Shown: piece after piece, positions 18,730-27,936 of the stretch | How the letters are laid out: each line of letters begins with the position of its first letter | Position numbering within the stretch: the first letter of the stretch is position 1 | Assembly: GCA_018058245.1 (NCBI GenBank) | Contig: JAGPCC010000014.1 | Location: 1 to 34,797, forward strand | Source: Verrucomicrobiales bacterium | Lineage (GTDB): Bacteria; Verrucomicrobiota; Verrucomicrobiia; Verrucomicrobiales; DEV007 | Direction of reading: 5' to 3' | DNA length: 34,797 nt | Made by a program: the position numbers and the translations under genes | Notes under the pieces: model-generated | The model's database searches: none | Seen by the model: only the letters and a program-made list of their open reading frames with translations | Told to the model about the DNA's origin: nothing

Positions 18730-19515
18730 ATGAAACTCCTCCTCACGATTTTGTTTGTTCTCCCTTTGGTATTGGTTGCGCAGGAGACGCCCTTGCCGAC
18801 GAAATCAAAATTCCATCTTTTTCTCCTCGTGGGGCAATCGAATATGGCGGGGCGGGGAGAAATCTCCGACGCCGATCGTAAACCGGACAGCCGGGTGCTC
18901 ATGCTCAATCAAGAGGGGCGGTGGGTTGCGGCCGTCGATCCACTTCATTTCGACAAACCTGCCATGGTCGGGGTGGGGCTTGGTCGAACTTTTGGCCTTA
19001 CGGTGGCCGAAGCGGAACCTGGGATCACCGTCGGCTTGATTCCGTGTGCCGTGGGGGGATCTCCCATCGATTCCTGGATGCCGGGAGCGCTCGACAAAGC
19101 GACCAAGACCCACCCGTGGGACGACGCCATGAAGCGGGCGCATCTCGCCCTTTCTTCCGGAACGCTCAAAGGGATCCTCTGGCACCAGGGCGAGTCTGAT
19201 GCTACACCGGGACTCGCCCCTGCCTACGAGGAGAAACTTGTCGATCTCGTCAATCGTCTCCGCGTCGAACTTGATGTCCCCGAAGTTCCCTTTCTCCTCG
19301 GGCAGTTGGGGGCTTTTGCCGGGAAACCATGGTCGGCGGAATATAAAATCGTCGATCAAGCCCATCAAAGTTTGGTTAACCGGGTCCAAAATGCTGCTTT
19401 TGTGTCGAGTTCGGGGTTGATGGACAAAGGTGATCACGTCCATTTTGATGCTCCTTCCTACCGGGAGTTCGGACGGCGGTATGCGGAAGTTTACTTGAAG
19501 TTGGTGAAAAAATGA
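18730..19515 (+). CDS. Secreted SASA-type acetylesterase (DUF303, carbohydrate esterase 6-like)
   Basis: The 261-residue product has an N-terminal signal peptide (LLLTILFVLPLVLVAQ, cleavage near 18). It then shows the SASA fold: LLVGQSNMAG with probable nucleophile Ser37, CAVGGSPIDSW (106-116), WHQGESD (151-157), and a C-terminal Asp235/His238 pair in GDHVHFD. Characterised relatives remove O-acetyl groups from sialic acids or xylan and other polysaccharides; the exact substrate is not predictable. It is probably periplasmic or secreted. It starts 92 bases after the tsf terminator and is followed by a sulfatase, so a shared role in degrading decorated glycans is inferred. No Shine-Dalgarno sequence precedes the ATG. 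Confidence 0.85.
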   Translation: MKLLLTILFVLPLVLVAQETPLPTKSKFHLFLLVGQSNMAGRGEISDADRKPDSRVLMLNQEGRWVAAVDPLHFDKPAMVGVGLGRTFGLTVAEAEPGITVGLIPCAVGGSPIDSWMPGALDKATKTHPWDDAMKRAHLALSSGTLKGILWHQGESDATPGLAPAYEEKLVDLVNRLRVELDVPEVPFLLGQLGAFAGKPWSAEYKIVDQAHQSLVNRVQNAAFVSSSGLMDKGDHVHFDAPSYREFGRRYAEVYLKLVKK

Positions 19516-19639
19516 AATCCTACCAGAGTGGCCAATCCGGATCTCCCGGTGAGAATGTTGGCAACTTTCCCTTGCGAGTTGGTCGATTTCCCGGAAACCT
19601 TGACGCCTGAATCGTTCAAGCTACGGTCCCCGGTCAGTT

Positions 19640-21103
19640 ATGTATTTTCGTTGTCTCCCGTTCTGCGTCCTCTTCGCGATATTCTCCCTTTCCTTCCCAG
19701 TTGCCGCAGGAGCGGTGGAGTCGGGTCCGAAACCTGGTGAGTTGATCAATAAGAGGCCAAACATCATTCTCGTGATGTCCGACGATCAGGGCTGGGGTGA
19801 CATTGGATACAATGGCCATCCGGTCTTAAAAACGCCGAATCTGGATGCGGCCGCTGCCTCCGGTCTGAGATTTGACCGGTTTTACGCGGCGGCGCCTTCC
19901 TGCTCCCCGACGCGGGCTAGCGTCCTTACGGGGAGACATCCGAACCGGATGGGGGTTTTCAGTTGGGGGATGCCGATTCGTCCGCAGGAAACGACTCTTG
20001 CCGAAGTCCTGAAACGGGAGGGGTATGTGACCGGGCATTTCGGAAAATGGCACCTCGGATCGGTGCGGGCGGACAGTCCGGTGAACCCGGGGGCAAATGG
20101 GTTTGATCGATGGGTCAGTGCGTCGAATTTTTATGATCTGAATCCAGAACTGAGCGACCAGGGAAGGGACATCAAACTGAAGGGGGAGGGCAGTGTCGCG
20201 ACAGTCGATGTTGCCCTCGATTGGATTCGGGAGAAGGCGCTAGGCGAGGCACCGATCTTTGCAGTGATCTGGTTTGGTTCCCCGCATTTCCCGCATCATG
20301 CGGCACCAGAGGACGCGGCCCTTTACGCAGACCAACCGAAAAAACATCGCGAATACCTTGGTGAAATCACCGGTGTGGATCGAGCCTTCGGTTTGCTTCG
20401 CAATGAGCTGACGGCTCTCGGAATCAAAGACAATACGCTGGTCTGGTTCAACAGTGACAACGGTGCCATGCCGGTAGGGGACTCGGGCGACGCCCGCGGC
20501 GGGAAACACGCGGTCTACGAGGGTGGGTTGAGAGTGCCTGCTTTTATCGAATGGCCGCAAGGGATTCCGGTGCCGATGGTATCTCCGGTGCGTTGTTGTA
20601 CGACGGACATATTCCCCACGATTCTCGAAGTTGCCGGAGTGTCGGAGACAGGTCACCGGCCCCTAGATGGGATCAGTCTTGTGCCATTGATCCATGGAGA
20701 GATGGCTCTCCGTCCTATTCCATTAGGATTTTGGAATGCCGGAATTCCCGGTACCTTTACCAACCCTGCCGGAGTCGCCAATAAAGTCTTGCCGAAAAAT
20801 GAAGAATGGAGTGCGGGCAAAGTGGAACGGGTGACGCGGCGAGTGGAGAAAATCCCGAAACAGAAATTCCCCGACGCAGTGTATTCCGGTCACTCTGCTT
20901 GGATTTCCGGCGACTGGAAATTGCACCGGATTTCGTCCTCGGATGGGGAAAAGGTAAAATGGTCTCTCTATAACCTCACCAATGATCCACAGGAGAACAA
21001 AGATGTGGCAAAGGCGTATCCGGAGATTGTTGTTGATTTGAAGGTGGGCATGGAAGCCTGGTTGGAGAGCGTGGTGCAGAGTTTGCGGGGGAGAGATTAT
21101 TGA
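19640..21103 (+). CDS. Secreted type I (formylglycine-dependent) sulfatase
   Basis: The 487-residue protein hydrolyses sulfate esters, in this bacterial group mostly those of algal or animal polysaccharides. It has a signal peptide (about 1-25), metal-binding Asp48-Asp49 in MSDDQGWGD, and the modification motif CSPTR (88-92), in which Cys88 would be converted to formylglycine. FGKWHLG (133-139) supplies Lys135 and His137, and FNSDNG gives the last metal ligands. The C-terminal subdomain (WSLYNLTNDPQENKDVA) is present, so it looks complete. No sulfatase-maturating enzyme is encoded in the window. A weak promoter-like pair, TTGACG (19600-19605) and TACGGT (19622-19627), lies just upstream. The ElyC-like gene follows after 19 bases, probably in one transcript. 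Confidence 0.93.
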   Translation: MYFRCLPFCVLFAIFSLSFPVAAGAVESGPKPGELINKRPNIILVMSDDQGWGDIGYNGHPVLKTPNLDAAAASGLRFDRFYAAAPSCSPTRASVLTGRHPNRMGVFSWGMPIRPQETTLAEVLKREGYVTGHFGKWHLGSVRADSPVNPGANGFDRWVSASNFYDLNPELSDQGRDIKLKGEGSVATVDVALDWIREKALGEAPIFAVIWFGSPHFPHHAAPEDAALYADQPKKHREYLGEITGVDRAFGLLRNELTALGIKDNTLVWFNSDNGAMPVGDSGDARGGKHAVYEGGLRVPAFIEWPQGIPVPMVSPVRCCTTDIFPTILEVAGVSETGHRPLDGISLVPLIHGEMALRPIPLGFWNAGIPGTFTNPAGVANKVLPKNEEWSAGKVERVTRRVEKIPKQKFPDAVYSGHSAWISGDWKLHRISSSDGEKVKWSLYNLTNDPQENKDVAKAYPEIVVDLKVGMEAWLESVVQSLRGRDY

Positions 21104-21122
21104 CTGCCTTCGCTGATTTCTG

Positions 21123-21941
21123 ATGATAAACCGGTTTCGTCGCTACTGGCCCTTGTTCGTGGTACTCGCGTTTGCGACCGTACTCGTCCTGATCGGCGGA
21201 AACGGGCTCATGATGAAAAAGGTGGTGGCCCATCTCATTCTGCCAGCGGGCCTTCTTTGGTTGATCGGTTTGGGGGCCCTGTTTTTGCCCGGAGTAAAAA
21301 GGGGGGCTCGTCTGACCCTGGTGGCGATCTGGCTTCTTTACAGCCTCGCGGGCAGTCCCTACCTTGGGGTGTGGTTGTTGCGTCCGCTGGAGCGCCCCTT
21401 TTATCCCTTTGAACAGCCGCTTGAGAAATTGGATGCGCTGGTGCTGCTCGGAGGAGGAACCGCACTTTCTCCGGGGCGGCGACCGGCCCTCGCCACGCAC
21501 GGCGACAGAATCTTACGACCGGCGACGCTCTTTTACGAAGGGCTTGTCGGCACTCTCATTACGACGGGACGCAGTATCACGGAGGCGGGAGAAGATCGAC
21601 TGCTCTCGGAGGAAACCTCGCGGATCTGGGAGGGCCTCGGAATCCCGGCGGAGGCGATTCTCCCGTTGCCGGAACCACGAAACACTCGGGAAGAGCTCAT
21701 TGCGGTGGCGGCTCTGATGCGGTCCCACCCCGAGTGGAAACGAGTTGGATTGTGCACCTCGGCCTCGCACTTGCGCCGTGCTTTGAAAGAGGCTCGCTCG
21801 CAACATCTCGAATTGATCCCGGTGCCGAGCGATTTCCGATCGGGAGAGATCATTTTTTCGCCGATGTATCTGGTGCCGCAGGGGCGTGGATTTCGAGATG
21901 TGCAAACCGCGCTTTGGGAATACCTCGGGGGGATTTTTTAG
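21123..21941 (+). CDS. DUF218 (ElyC/SanA/YdcF-like) inner-membrane protein
   Basis: The 272-residue protein has three predicted membrane helices (about 9-27, 34-56, 63-84) and then a DUF218 domain: LDALVLLGGG (103-112), RNTREE (186-191) and CTSASHLRRA (211-220). Relatives such as ElyC and SanA act in envelope and peptidoglycan or undecaprenyl-carrier homeostasis. The catalytic reaction is not established, so only an envelope role is proposed. It starts 19 bases after the sulfatase stop and is likely translated from the same message. Confidence 0.85.
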   Translation: MINRFRRYWPLFVVLAFATVLVLIGGNGLMMKKVVAHLILPAGLLWLIGLGALFLPGVKRGARLTLVAIWLLYSLAGSPYLGVWLLRPLERPFYPFEQPLEKLDALVLLGGGTALSPGRRPALATHGDRILRPATLFYEGLVGTLITTGRSITEAGEDRLLSEETSRIWEGLGIPAEAILPLPEPRNTREELIAVAALMRSHPEWKRVGLCTSASHLRRALKEARSQHLELIPVPSDFRSGEIIFSPMYLVPQGRGFRDVQTALWEYLGGIF

Positions 21942-22035
21942 TGCCCTCCGGCGTGATTGCGCTTCGGCAGAGTAGTAAGAAGAAGTCGTCTCTGCGAGTA
22001 ATCTTGTGGTTCAGTCCCTTCGTCTTCTTATTTCA

Positions 22036-25000
22036 ATGACCCGTGACCTCAGATCCTTGGTTGTTTTCGCAGTTCTTTTTGTTGCTCCTGGAATCGGCGC
22101 GACGGATACGGTGCTTTTTAATCGCGACATTCGGCCGATTTTATCGGACACCTGTTTTCACTGTCACGGACCGGATGAGAAAACCCGCAAAGGAGGGCTG
22201 CGTCTCGACTTGAGGGACGAGGCCTTCAAGGTGGGGAAGTCGGGCAACATTCCTCTTGTTCCCGGCAAACCGGACGAGAGTGAGGTGCTCGCAAGAATTT
22301 TTCTGGAGTCGGATCATGAGGATGTAATGCCGCCGACGGACAGTGGGAAATCGCTCACGGAAGTGCAGCGGGCGACGCTTCGGAAGTGGATAGACGAAGG
22401 GGCGAAGTATGAGGGGCATTGGGCGTTTATCCGACCAGAGAGGCCTGAAGTGCCAAAGTCTCCAGAAGGGGGTTTTCAGAATGCGGTAGACGCATTTCTC
22501 CGGGACCGCCTCGCCCGAGAAGGGCTGCAGATGCAACCCGAAGCGGACAAAGCCACGTTGCTTCGTCGTGTCTCCTTGGATCTGACCGGTCTTCCCCCGA
22601 CCTTGCAGGAGCAGGATGCGTTCGAAGCGGATTCCTCACCTAATGCCTATGAAAAAGTCGTAGACCGACTTCTTTCCTCACCTCACTTCGGAGAAAGGAT
22701 GGCTCTGGAGTGGCTCGATTTCGCCCGTTATGCCGACAGCAACGGGTTTCAGAGTGACGGCAGTCGACAAATGTGGCTCTGGCGGGATTGGCTCATTAAG
22801 GCCTACAATCGCAATCTGCCGTTTGATCAATTTACGATCGAGCAATTGGCAGGTGATCTCTTGCCAAATCCTACCGAAGATCAGGTGATAGCGACGGGTT
22901 TTAACCGCAATCACCGACTCAATGGGGAGGGCGGACGGATCGAGGCGGAATGGTTTGTCGAGACGGTGATTGACCGGGTCGATACCACGGGAACCACGTG
23001 GATGGGCCTGACTTTGGGCTGTGCCCGTTGTCATGATCACAAATATGACCCGATCTCGCAAAAAGAATTCTACGAGCTCTTTGCCTTCTTTAACTCCAAC
23101 GAAGAGAGCGGCGTCCTGAATCCGCAGGGAAAAAATGGAGTGAATACACCGCCTCTGCTTCGAGTTTCCAACGACGATCAAAAGGCGGAGATGGCAAAGC
23201 TCGATGCGGCGATTGTTTTGGCGGAGGCGAGGCAAAAATCAGCAGAGGGGGAAATGGCGGCCGCTTTTTCGAAGTGGGAAGCCGTGATGCGTTCGCAACT
23301 TGGTGGAGCAGACGGGAGCGTGGCCGCAGGGCCGTGGGTGTCCCCGGTGAACGCCGAAGCGAAAAGTCTCAAGGGATCGATGCTCACCCGGAAGGAGGAT
23401 GGATCATGGCTCGCTTCGGGGGCGAACCCGGTGAATGACTCCTACGAGGTGAAAATCCCGATCAACGAGGGGTCTTTTGGTGGACTCCTCCTGGAGGTGT
23501 ATCCGGACACTTCACTGCCGAACCAAAGTCTCGGACGTGGCTCGAACGGGAATTTTGTTCTCACCGGAGTGCAGATGGAAATCAGTGAGGATGGGAAAGA
23601 GGGAGTATCGATCCCGATCTCAAAAGCAGAAGCGGACTACGAACAGGCGGGATACGGAGTTGCCAATATCCTTACCAACGCGGGGAACTCTGAGCAAAAG
23701 GGGCAAAAAGGGTGGGCGATCGACGGCAATGCTGCAGACAAGCGAATCGCGCGACGTGCCATGTTCCTCCCCAATGGCTCGATTGCCGTGGCTGGTCGGG
23801 CGGTTCTAACGGTGAGACTGAAACATAATTCCTCGTTTGGGGATCATCAGATCGGGCATTTTCGGCTTTCCACAACAGGGCTGAACCCTGCTCAGGTGAA
23901 GTTGGATGGTGGAAACGGGCTTCCTCCGGCGATCACCCGATTACTCTCGGGCGATCCGGGAACGGCATCGGAGGCGGACCGGAAAGGCCTCGAAACCTAT
24001 TTCCGCGAAAACGGGGAGCATCCTGTCAAAGCCGCCGTAGTCGCTCTCGATGCCGCAAAAGAAAAGCGGGCGCTTTATGAAAACTCGCTGCCGAGTGTGA
24101 TGGTGATGAAAGAGCTTGCCGTACCGAGGGCGGCATTTGTGCTCACCCGCGGGGAATATGATCATCCTGCAGACGAGGTGGTCCGTGCCCTTCCCGCCGC
24201 GCTCCCTCCTCTCCCAAAGGGGGCGCCGATGAATCGTCTCGGCCTCGCAAAATGGCTGGTCTCGGGAGAACATCCCCTGACTGCCCGTGTGTGGATCAAC
24301 CGTCAATGGGAACGTCTTTTCGGAATCGGGATCGTAAAGACTTCCGAGAATCTGGGATCTCAAGCCGAGTGGCCGATGCATCCCGAGTTACTCGACTGGC
24401 TCGCGGTGGAGTTCGTGAATCCCGAGTTCCTTCCGAAAGTGAACGGGAAGGGAGCGGTCGCTTGGGATATGAAGGCGATGCTGAAACTTCTCGTCACGAG
24501 CCGTGCCTATCGGCAAAGTTCCGCAGTTTCGCCAGATCAGATCGCGCTGGATCCAGACAATCGACTCCTCGCCCGCGGTCCTCGCTTTCGACTTCGGGGA
24601 GAGTTGGTCCGGGATCAGGCCCTCGCGATTTCAGGCCTACTGGCTCTGGCGATCGGCGGCCCCAGTGTTCGACCATACATGCCAGAAGGGGTCTGGGACG
24701 AGACGAGTCGTTACGGAGATCTCCGGGGGTACAAAGCGGATCTTGGAGATGGGCTCTATCGACGGTCCCTATATACGATCTGGAAACGAACCGGGGCACC
24801 TCCGACGATGCTGCTTTTTGATGCTCCGAATCGGGAGATCTGCATCCCGAAGCGGTCCCGCACGAACACCCCCTTGCAGGCGCTCGTTCTTCTAAATGAG
24901 GTCACTTTTGTCGAGGCTTCCCGAGCGCTGGCTGAGCGAATGATACGGGAAGGTGGCAACTCGGTGAAGTCCCGTCTTGTCACCGGGTATCGCCTCGCTT

Positions 25001-25215
25001 GTGGGCGGCGTCCCGATTCGGAAACCCTCGCTGTCCTTGGGAAAGGACTCGAACAGAGGCTCGCCGGATACCGATCCGATCCGGAGTCCGCGCAGGCGTT
25101 GATTGCCCACGGCGCTTCCGTCCCGGACCCGACGATCGATCCCTCAGAACTGGCTGCCTACTCGGTCACGGCGAGTGTCCTGCTCAACCTGGACCGTGTC
25201 ATTACACGGGACTGA
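22036..25215 (+). CDS. Secreted cytochrome-c-like PSCyt1/DUF1549/DUF1553 protein
   Basis: The ATG at 22036 gives 1059 residues with a signal peptide (about 1-22); a GTG ten codons earlier is possible. The N-terminal PSCyt1 domain opens with VLFNRDIRPILSDTCFHCHG, whose CFHCH (40-44) is a c-type heme motif. DUF1549 follows, with LEWLDFARYADSNG and a second CxxCH (329-333, LGCARCHDHKYDPIS). A middle region (about 380-690) resembles a beta-rich binding module, and DUF1553 closes the protein (LAKWLVSGEHPLTARVWINR; RTNTPLQALVLLNEV). This architecture is a hallmark of Planctomycetota and Verrucomicrobiota; its enzymatic role is not established, and links to polysaccharide or methylated-sugar metabolism are suggestions. 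It is paired with a DUF1501 gene after nine bases, as is usual for the family. Confidence 0.92.
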   Translation: MTRDLRSLVVFAVLFVAPGIGATDTVLFNRDIRPILSDTCFHCHGPDEKTRKGGLRLDLRDEAFKVGKSGNIPLVPGKPDESEVLARIFLESDHEDVMPPTDSGKSLTEVQRATLRKWIDEGAKYEGHWAFIRPERPEVPKSPEGGFQNAVDAFLRDRLAREGLQMQPEADKATLLRRVSLDLTGLPPTLQEQDAFEADSSPNAYEKVVDRLLSSPHFGERMALEWLDFARYADSNGFQSDGSRQMWLWRDWLIKAYNRNLPFDQFTIEQLAGDLLPNPTEDQVIATGFNRNHRLNGEGGRIEAEWFVETVIDRVDTTGTTWMGLTLGCARCHDHKYDPISQKEFYELFAFFNSNEESGVLNPQGKNGVNTPPLLRVSNDDQKAEMAKLDAAIVLAEARQKSAEGEMAAAFSKWEAVMRSQLGGADGSVAAGPWVSPVNAEAKSLKGSMLTRKEDGSWLASGANPVNDSYEVKIPINEGSFGGLLLEVYPDTSLPNQSLGRGSNGNFVLTGVQMEISEDGKEGVSIPISKAEADYEQAGYGVANILTNAGNSEQKGQKGWAIDGNAADKRIARRAMFLPNGSIAVAGRAVLTVRLKHNSSFGDHQIGHFRLSTTGLNPAQVKLDGGNGLPPAITRLLSGDPGTASEADRKGLETYFRENGEHPVKAAVVALDAAKEKRALYENSLPSVMVMKELAVPRAAFVLTRGEYDHPADEVVRALPAALPPLPKGAPMNRLGLAKWLVSGEHPLTARVWINRQWERLFGIGIVKTSENLGSQAEWPMHPELLDWLAVEFVNPEFLPKVNGKGAVAWDMKAMLKLLVTSRAYRQSSAVSPDQIALDPDNRLLARGPRFRLRGELVRDQALAISGLLALAIGGPSVRPYMPEGVWDETSRYGDLRGYKADLGDGLYRRSLYTIWKRTGAPPTMLLFDAPNREICIPKRSRTNTPLQALVLLNEVTFVEASRALAERMIREGGNSVKSRLVTGYRLACGRRPDSETLAVLGKGLEQRLAGYRSDPESAQALIAHGASVPDPTIDPSELAAYSVTASVLLNLDRVITRD

Positions 25216-25224
25216 CCCTCTTTG

Positions 25225-26718
25225 ATGAACCCTTTTTTGAACGACATCGAATCGCGTCCTGACGGAGCAGCTCTCCAAGACCTCCTGAATCGACGACTGT
25301 TTTTACGGCGAGGATCTTCTGTGCTCGGTAGTGCTGCCTTGGCGGGCTTGTTGGGCAATTCGCCAAATACGGCAACTGCGGCGAGCTCGAACGGAGGGCC
25401 CGGACTACCCGGATTTCCAAATTTTCCGGCAAAGGCGAAACGGGTGATCTATCTCTTTCAATCCGGTGCCCCCTCACAGATGGATCTTTTCGATCCCAAG
25501 CCGATGATGGAAAAACAGCGGGGGAAGGATCTGCCGGAATCGATCCGGCAGGGACAGCGCCTTACGACGATGACCTCGGGGCAGAAGAATTTCCCGATTG
25601 CACCGAGCATTTTCCCGTTTGCCCGACACGGAGAGGGGGGTGCCTGGATGAGCAATCTCTTGCCGCACCTTTCGACGGTCGCCGACGAATTGTGCATCGT
25701 TCGATCGATGCACACCGAGGCGATTAATCACGATCCCGCAATTACCTTTTGCCAGACCGGTCACCAACTGGCGGGTCGCCCGAGCATCGGATCATGGCTA
25801 AGTTATGGACTCGGGACGGAAAACGCAGACCTGCCGGCGTACGTGGTCCTCACTTCTTTCGGAACCGGTCGCAAGGATGATCAGCCTCTCTATGACAGGC
25901 TCTGGGCTTCCGGTTTTTTGCCGACCCAACATCAGGGCGTGAAATTTCGCAACGTGGGTGATCCGGTACTGTTTCTCAGTGATCCGGCCGGCATGGACCG
26001 CAAAATGCGCCGCGGGATGCTCGACGAACTCGCCTCGCTGAACCGTCGTGACTACGAAGTCTTTGGCGATCCGGAAATCGATACTCGCATTTCCCAGTAT
26101 GAGATGGCGTTCCGGATGCAGAGTAGTGTGCCGGAACTCACCGATCTGTCAGGTGAGCCAGAGGAGATCCTCGAGATGTATGGACCGAATGTAAAAATCC
26201 CGGGGACCTATGCGGCGAACTGTCTTCTTGCGCGTCGGCTTGCAGAGAGGGATGTGCGATGTATCCAGCTTTTCCACATGGGATGGGATCACCACGGCGG
26301 ACTGCCCGCCGCGATCCGAGGGCAGTGCAGCGATGTGGATCAGCCGACCACCGCGCTTCTTATGGATCTGAAACAGCGTGGACTTCTCGACGATACGCTC
26401 GTCGTCTGGGGCGGAGAATTCGGTCGCACCATCTACTCTCAAGGAACCCTCACGGAAACAAACTATGGACGGGATCACCATCCGCGTTGCTTCACCGTCT
26501 TTCTCGCCGGAGCAGGGGTGAAAAAGGGAACGACTTTCGGGGAAACGGATGACTATTGTTACAACATTGTGAAAGACCCGGTTCACGTTCACGATCTGAA
26601 CGCGACGATCATGCATCTGCTGGGCGTGGATCACAAAAAGCTCACGTTTCGCTTTCAGGGCAGGGACTATCGGCTCACCGACATTCAAGGAGAGCTGGTG
26701 AAAGGAATCCTCGCGTAA
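25225..26718 (+). CDS. Tat-exported DUF1501 protein
   Basis: The 497-residue protein begins with a twin-arginine signal: RRLFLRRG (23-30) followed by a hydrophobic run (about 31-46). The mature part is a DUF1501 (alkaline phosphatase/sulfatase superfamily-like) domain with [48 protein letters not shown] and [10 protein letters not shown]. Tat export implies folding, perhaps with metal bound, before export. The partner PSCyt/DUF1549/DUF1553 gene ends nine bases upstream, and the two families nearly always occur as pairs, so they probably act together in the periplasm. Its function is not established. The start is ATG 25225; a TTG lies one codon before. Confidence 0.92.
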   Translation: MNPFLNDIESRPDGAALQDLLNRRLFLRRGSSVLGSAALAGLLGNSPNTATAASSNGGPGLPGFPNFPAKAKRVIYLFQSGAPSQMDLFDPKPMMEKQRGKDLPESIRQGQRLTTMTSGQKNFPIAPSIFPFARHGEGGAWMSNLLPHLSTVADELCIVRSMHTEAINHDPAITFCQTGHQLAGRPSIGSWLSYGLGTENADLPAYVVLTSFGTGRKDDQPLYDRLWASGFLPTQHQGVKFRNVGDPVLFLSDPAGMDRKMRRGMLDELASLNRRDYEVFGDPEIDTRISQYEMAFRMQSSVPELTDLSGEPEEILEMYGPNVKIPGTYAANCLLARRLAERDVRCIQLFHMGWDHHGGLPAAIRGQCSDVDQPTTALLMDLKQRGLLDDTLVVWGGEFGRTIYSQGTLTETNYGRDHHPRCFTVFLAGAGVKKGTTFGETDDYCYNIVKDPVHVHDLNATIMHLLGVDHKKLTFRFQGRDYRLTDIQGELVKGILA

Positions 26719-26944
26719 AAAGGGGCGTCAGAAGTCACGTGGTAGAGCTTGGGATTCCACTTCTCCCGCGATTCAGGAACGAAGTTTCCCTTGCGAATCA
26801 GCGAGACGCGAGCAAATACAAAGGACGCAACCCTCCTCTCGCGTTGGCCGAATCAAAAATCCCGGAAAGGGAACTTTTTTCGAAATTTTAAACAAAACCG
26901 GGAGGAAACGTCGCTTTTCAATCCGAACCTCAACGGTTTCAGCA
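26719..26944. other. Intergenic region before the Gld-like ABC operon
   Basis: These 226 bases hold no credible gene. A 7-bp inverted repeat ACGCGAG/CTCGCGT (26806-26812, 26838-26844) lies in the middle. A small TCCC/GGGA stem followed by ACTTTTTT (around 26860-26880) could weakly end the DUF1501 transcript. The AT-rich stretch after it (about 26875-26895) is the likely place for the ABC operon promoter, but no clear boxes were placed. Confidence 0.4.
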
Positions 26945-27895
26945 ATGATAGTAGTCGAAAATCTCCATAAACACTTTGGCTCCAAGGTGGCGGTTGACGG
27001 AGTCTCCTTCACCGTCAAAAAGGGTGAAGTTCTCGGATTCCTCGGTCCCAACGGTGCCGGTAAATCCACTACGATGAGGATGGTCACCGGGTTTCTTCCC
27101 CCGACCATCGGTCGTGTCACCATTGGCGGCGCAGACATCGAGGAAAACGAAATTGAGGCAAAATCGAAAATCGGTTACCTGCCGGAAGCTGCGCCTCTTT
27201 ATTCAGACATGACCGTGGAAGGCTTCCTTCGCTTTGCTGCCGAGATGAGGCGTGTCCCTGGCAGAGAGATCAATGCGGCTGTAGACCGGGCGATCGAGAC
27301 CACCTTTCTGGAGCCGGTAAGGCATCAGAGTGTCGAGACTCTTTCCAAAGGCTACCGTCACCGCACTTGTTTTGCCCAGTCGATCATTCACGATCCAGAA
27401 GTGCTGATTCTCGACGAACCGACCGACGGTCTCGACCCGAACCAAAAACAGGAGATTCGTCAACTCATCCGGCGGATGGGCGAGACAAAGGCGATTATTT
27501 TCTCGACGCACATTCTCGAAGAAGTGGACGCGTCCTGCACCCGTGCGATCATCATTGATCGTGGTCGGGTTATCGCTGACGGTACTCCCGCCGAGTTGAA
27601 GGCTAGGGCAACCAACGCCGGTGCCGTCCTCCTTCGCGCGACCGGTCTGGCCGGATCTGGGATCCGTTCGGAACTCGAAAAGCTGGAGGCTTCCGCCTCT
27701 GTAGAGGTGATCGCGTCGGACGAAAACGGAATTACCGCACGAATTACTCCAGCAAAGGGAAAAGCGACCAAACTGAGCTCTGCTGTTTTTGGTCTTTGTA
27801 AGGAAAAGAATCTCGCGGTGGAAGAGCTCCGGGTGGAGGAGGGTCGTCTTGATCTTCTCTTTCGCGAAATTACCAAGTCAGATTCCGATCAATAA
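26945..27895 (+). CDS. ABC transporter ATP-binding protein, Gld/Nos-type
   Basis: The 316-residue ATPase has Walker A GPNGAGKST (34-42), a Q-loop region in which the usual Gln is replaced (GYLPEAAPLYSDMTV, 77-91), signature LSKGYRHR (133-140), Walker B VLILDE (153-158) and the H-loop His189 in STH. After the core (to about 220) there is a C-terminal domain of about 95 residues. It resembles GldA and related ATPases that pair with ABC-2 type permeases and a GldG protein. It is followed after 41 bases by the permease. In Bacteroidota the GldA-GldF-GldG set is linked to gliding, but homologous sets occur widely in non-gliding bacteria, so the cargo is unknown. Confidence 0.93.
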   Translation: MIVVENLHKHFGSKVAVDGVSFTVKKGEVLGFLGPNGAGKSTTMRMVTGFLPPTIGRVTIGGADIEENEIEAKSKIGYLPEAAPLYSDMTVEGFLRFAAEMRRVPGREINAAVDRAIETTFLEPVRHQSVETLSKGYRHRTCFAQSIIHDPEVLILDEPTDGLDPNQKQEIRQLIRRMGETKAIIFSTHILEEVDASCTRAIIIDRGRVIADGTPAELKARATNAGAVLLRATGLAGSGIRSELEKLEASASVEVIASDENGITARITPAKGKATKLSSAVFGLCKEKNLAVEELRVEEGRLDLLFREITKSDSDQ

Positions 27896-27936
27896 TCCCC
27901 CGTCTCCAGAGTTCCCACCGCATCACCTTTGAATTT

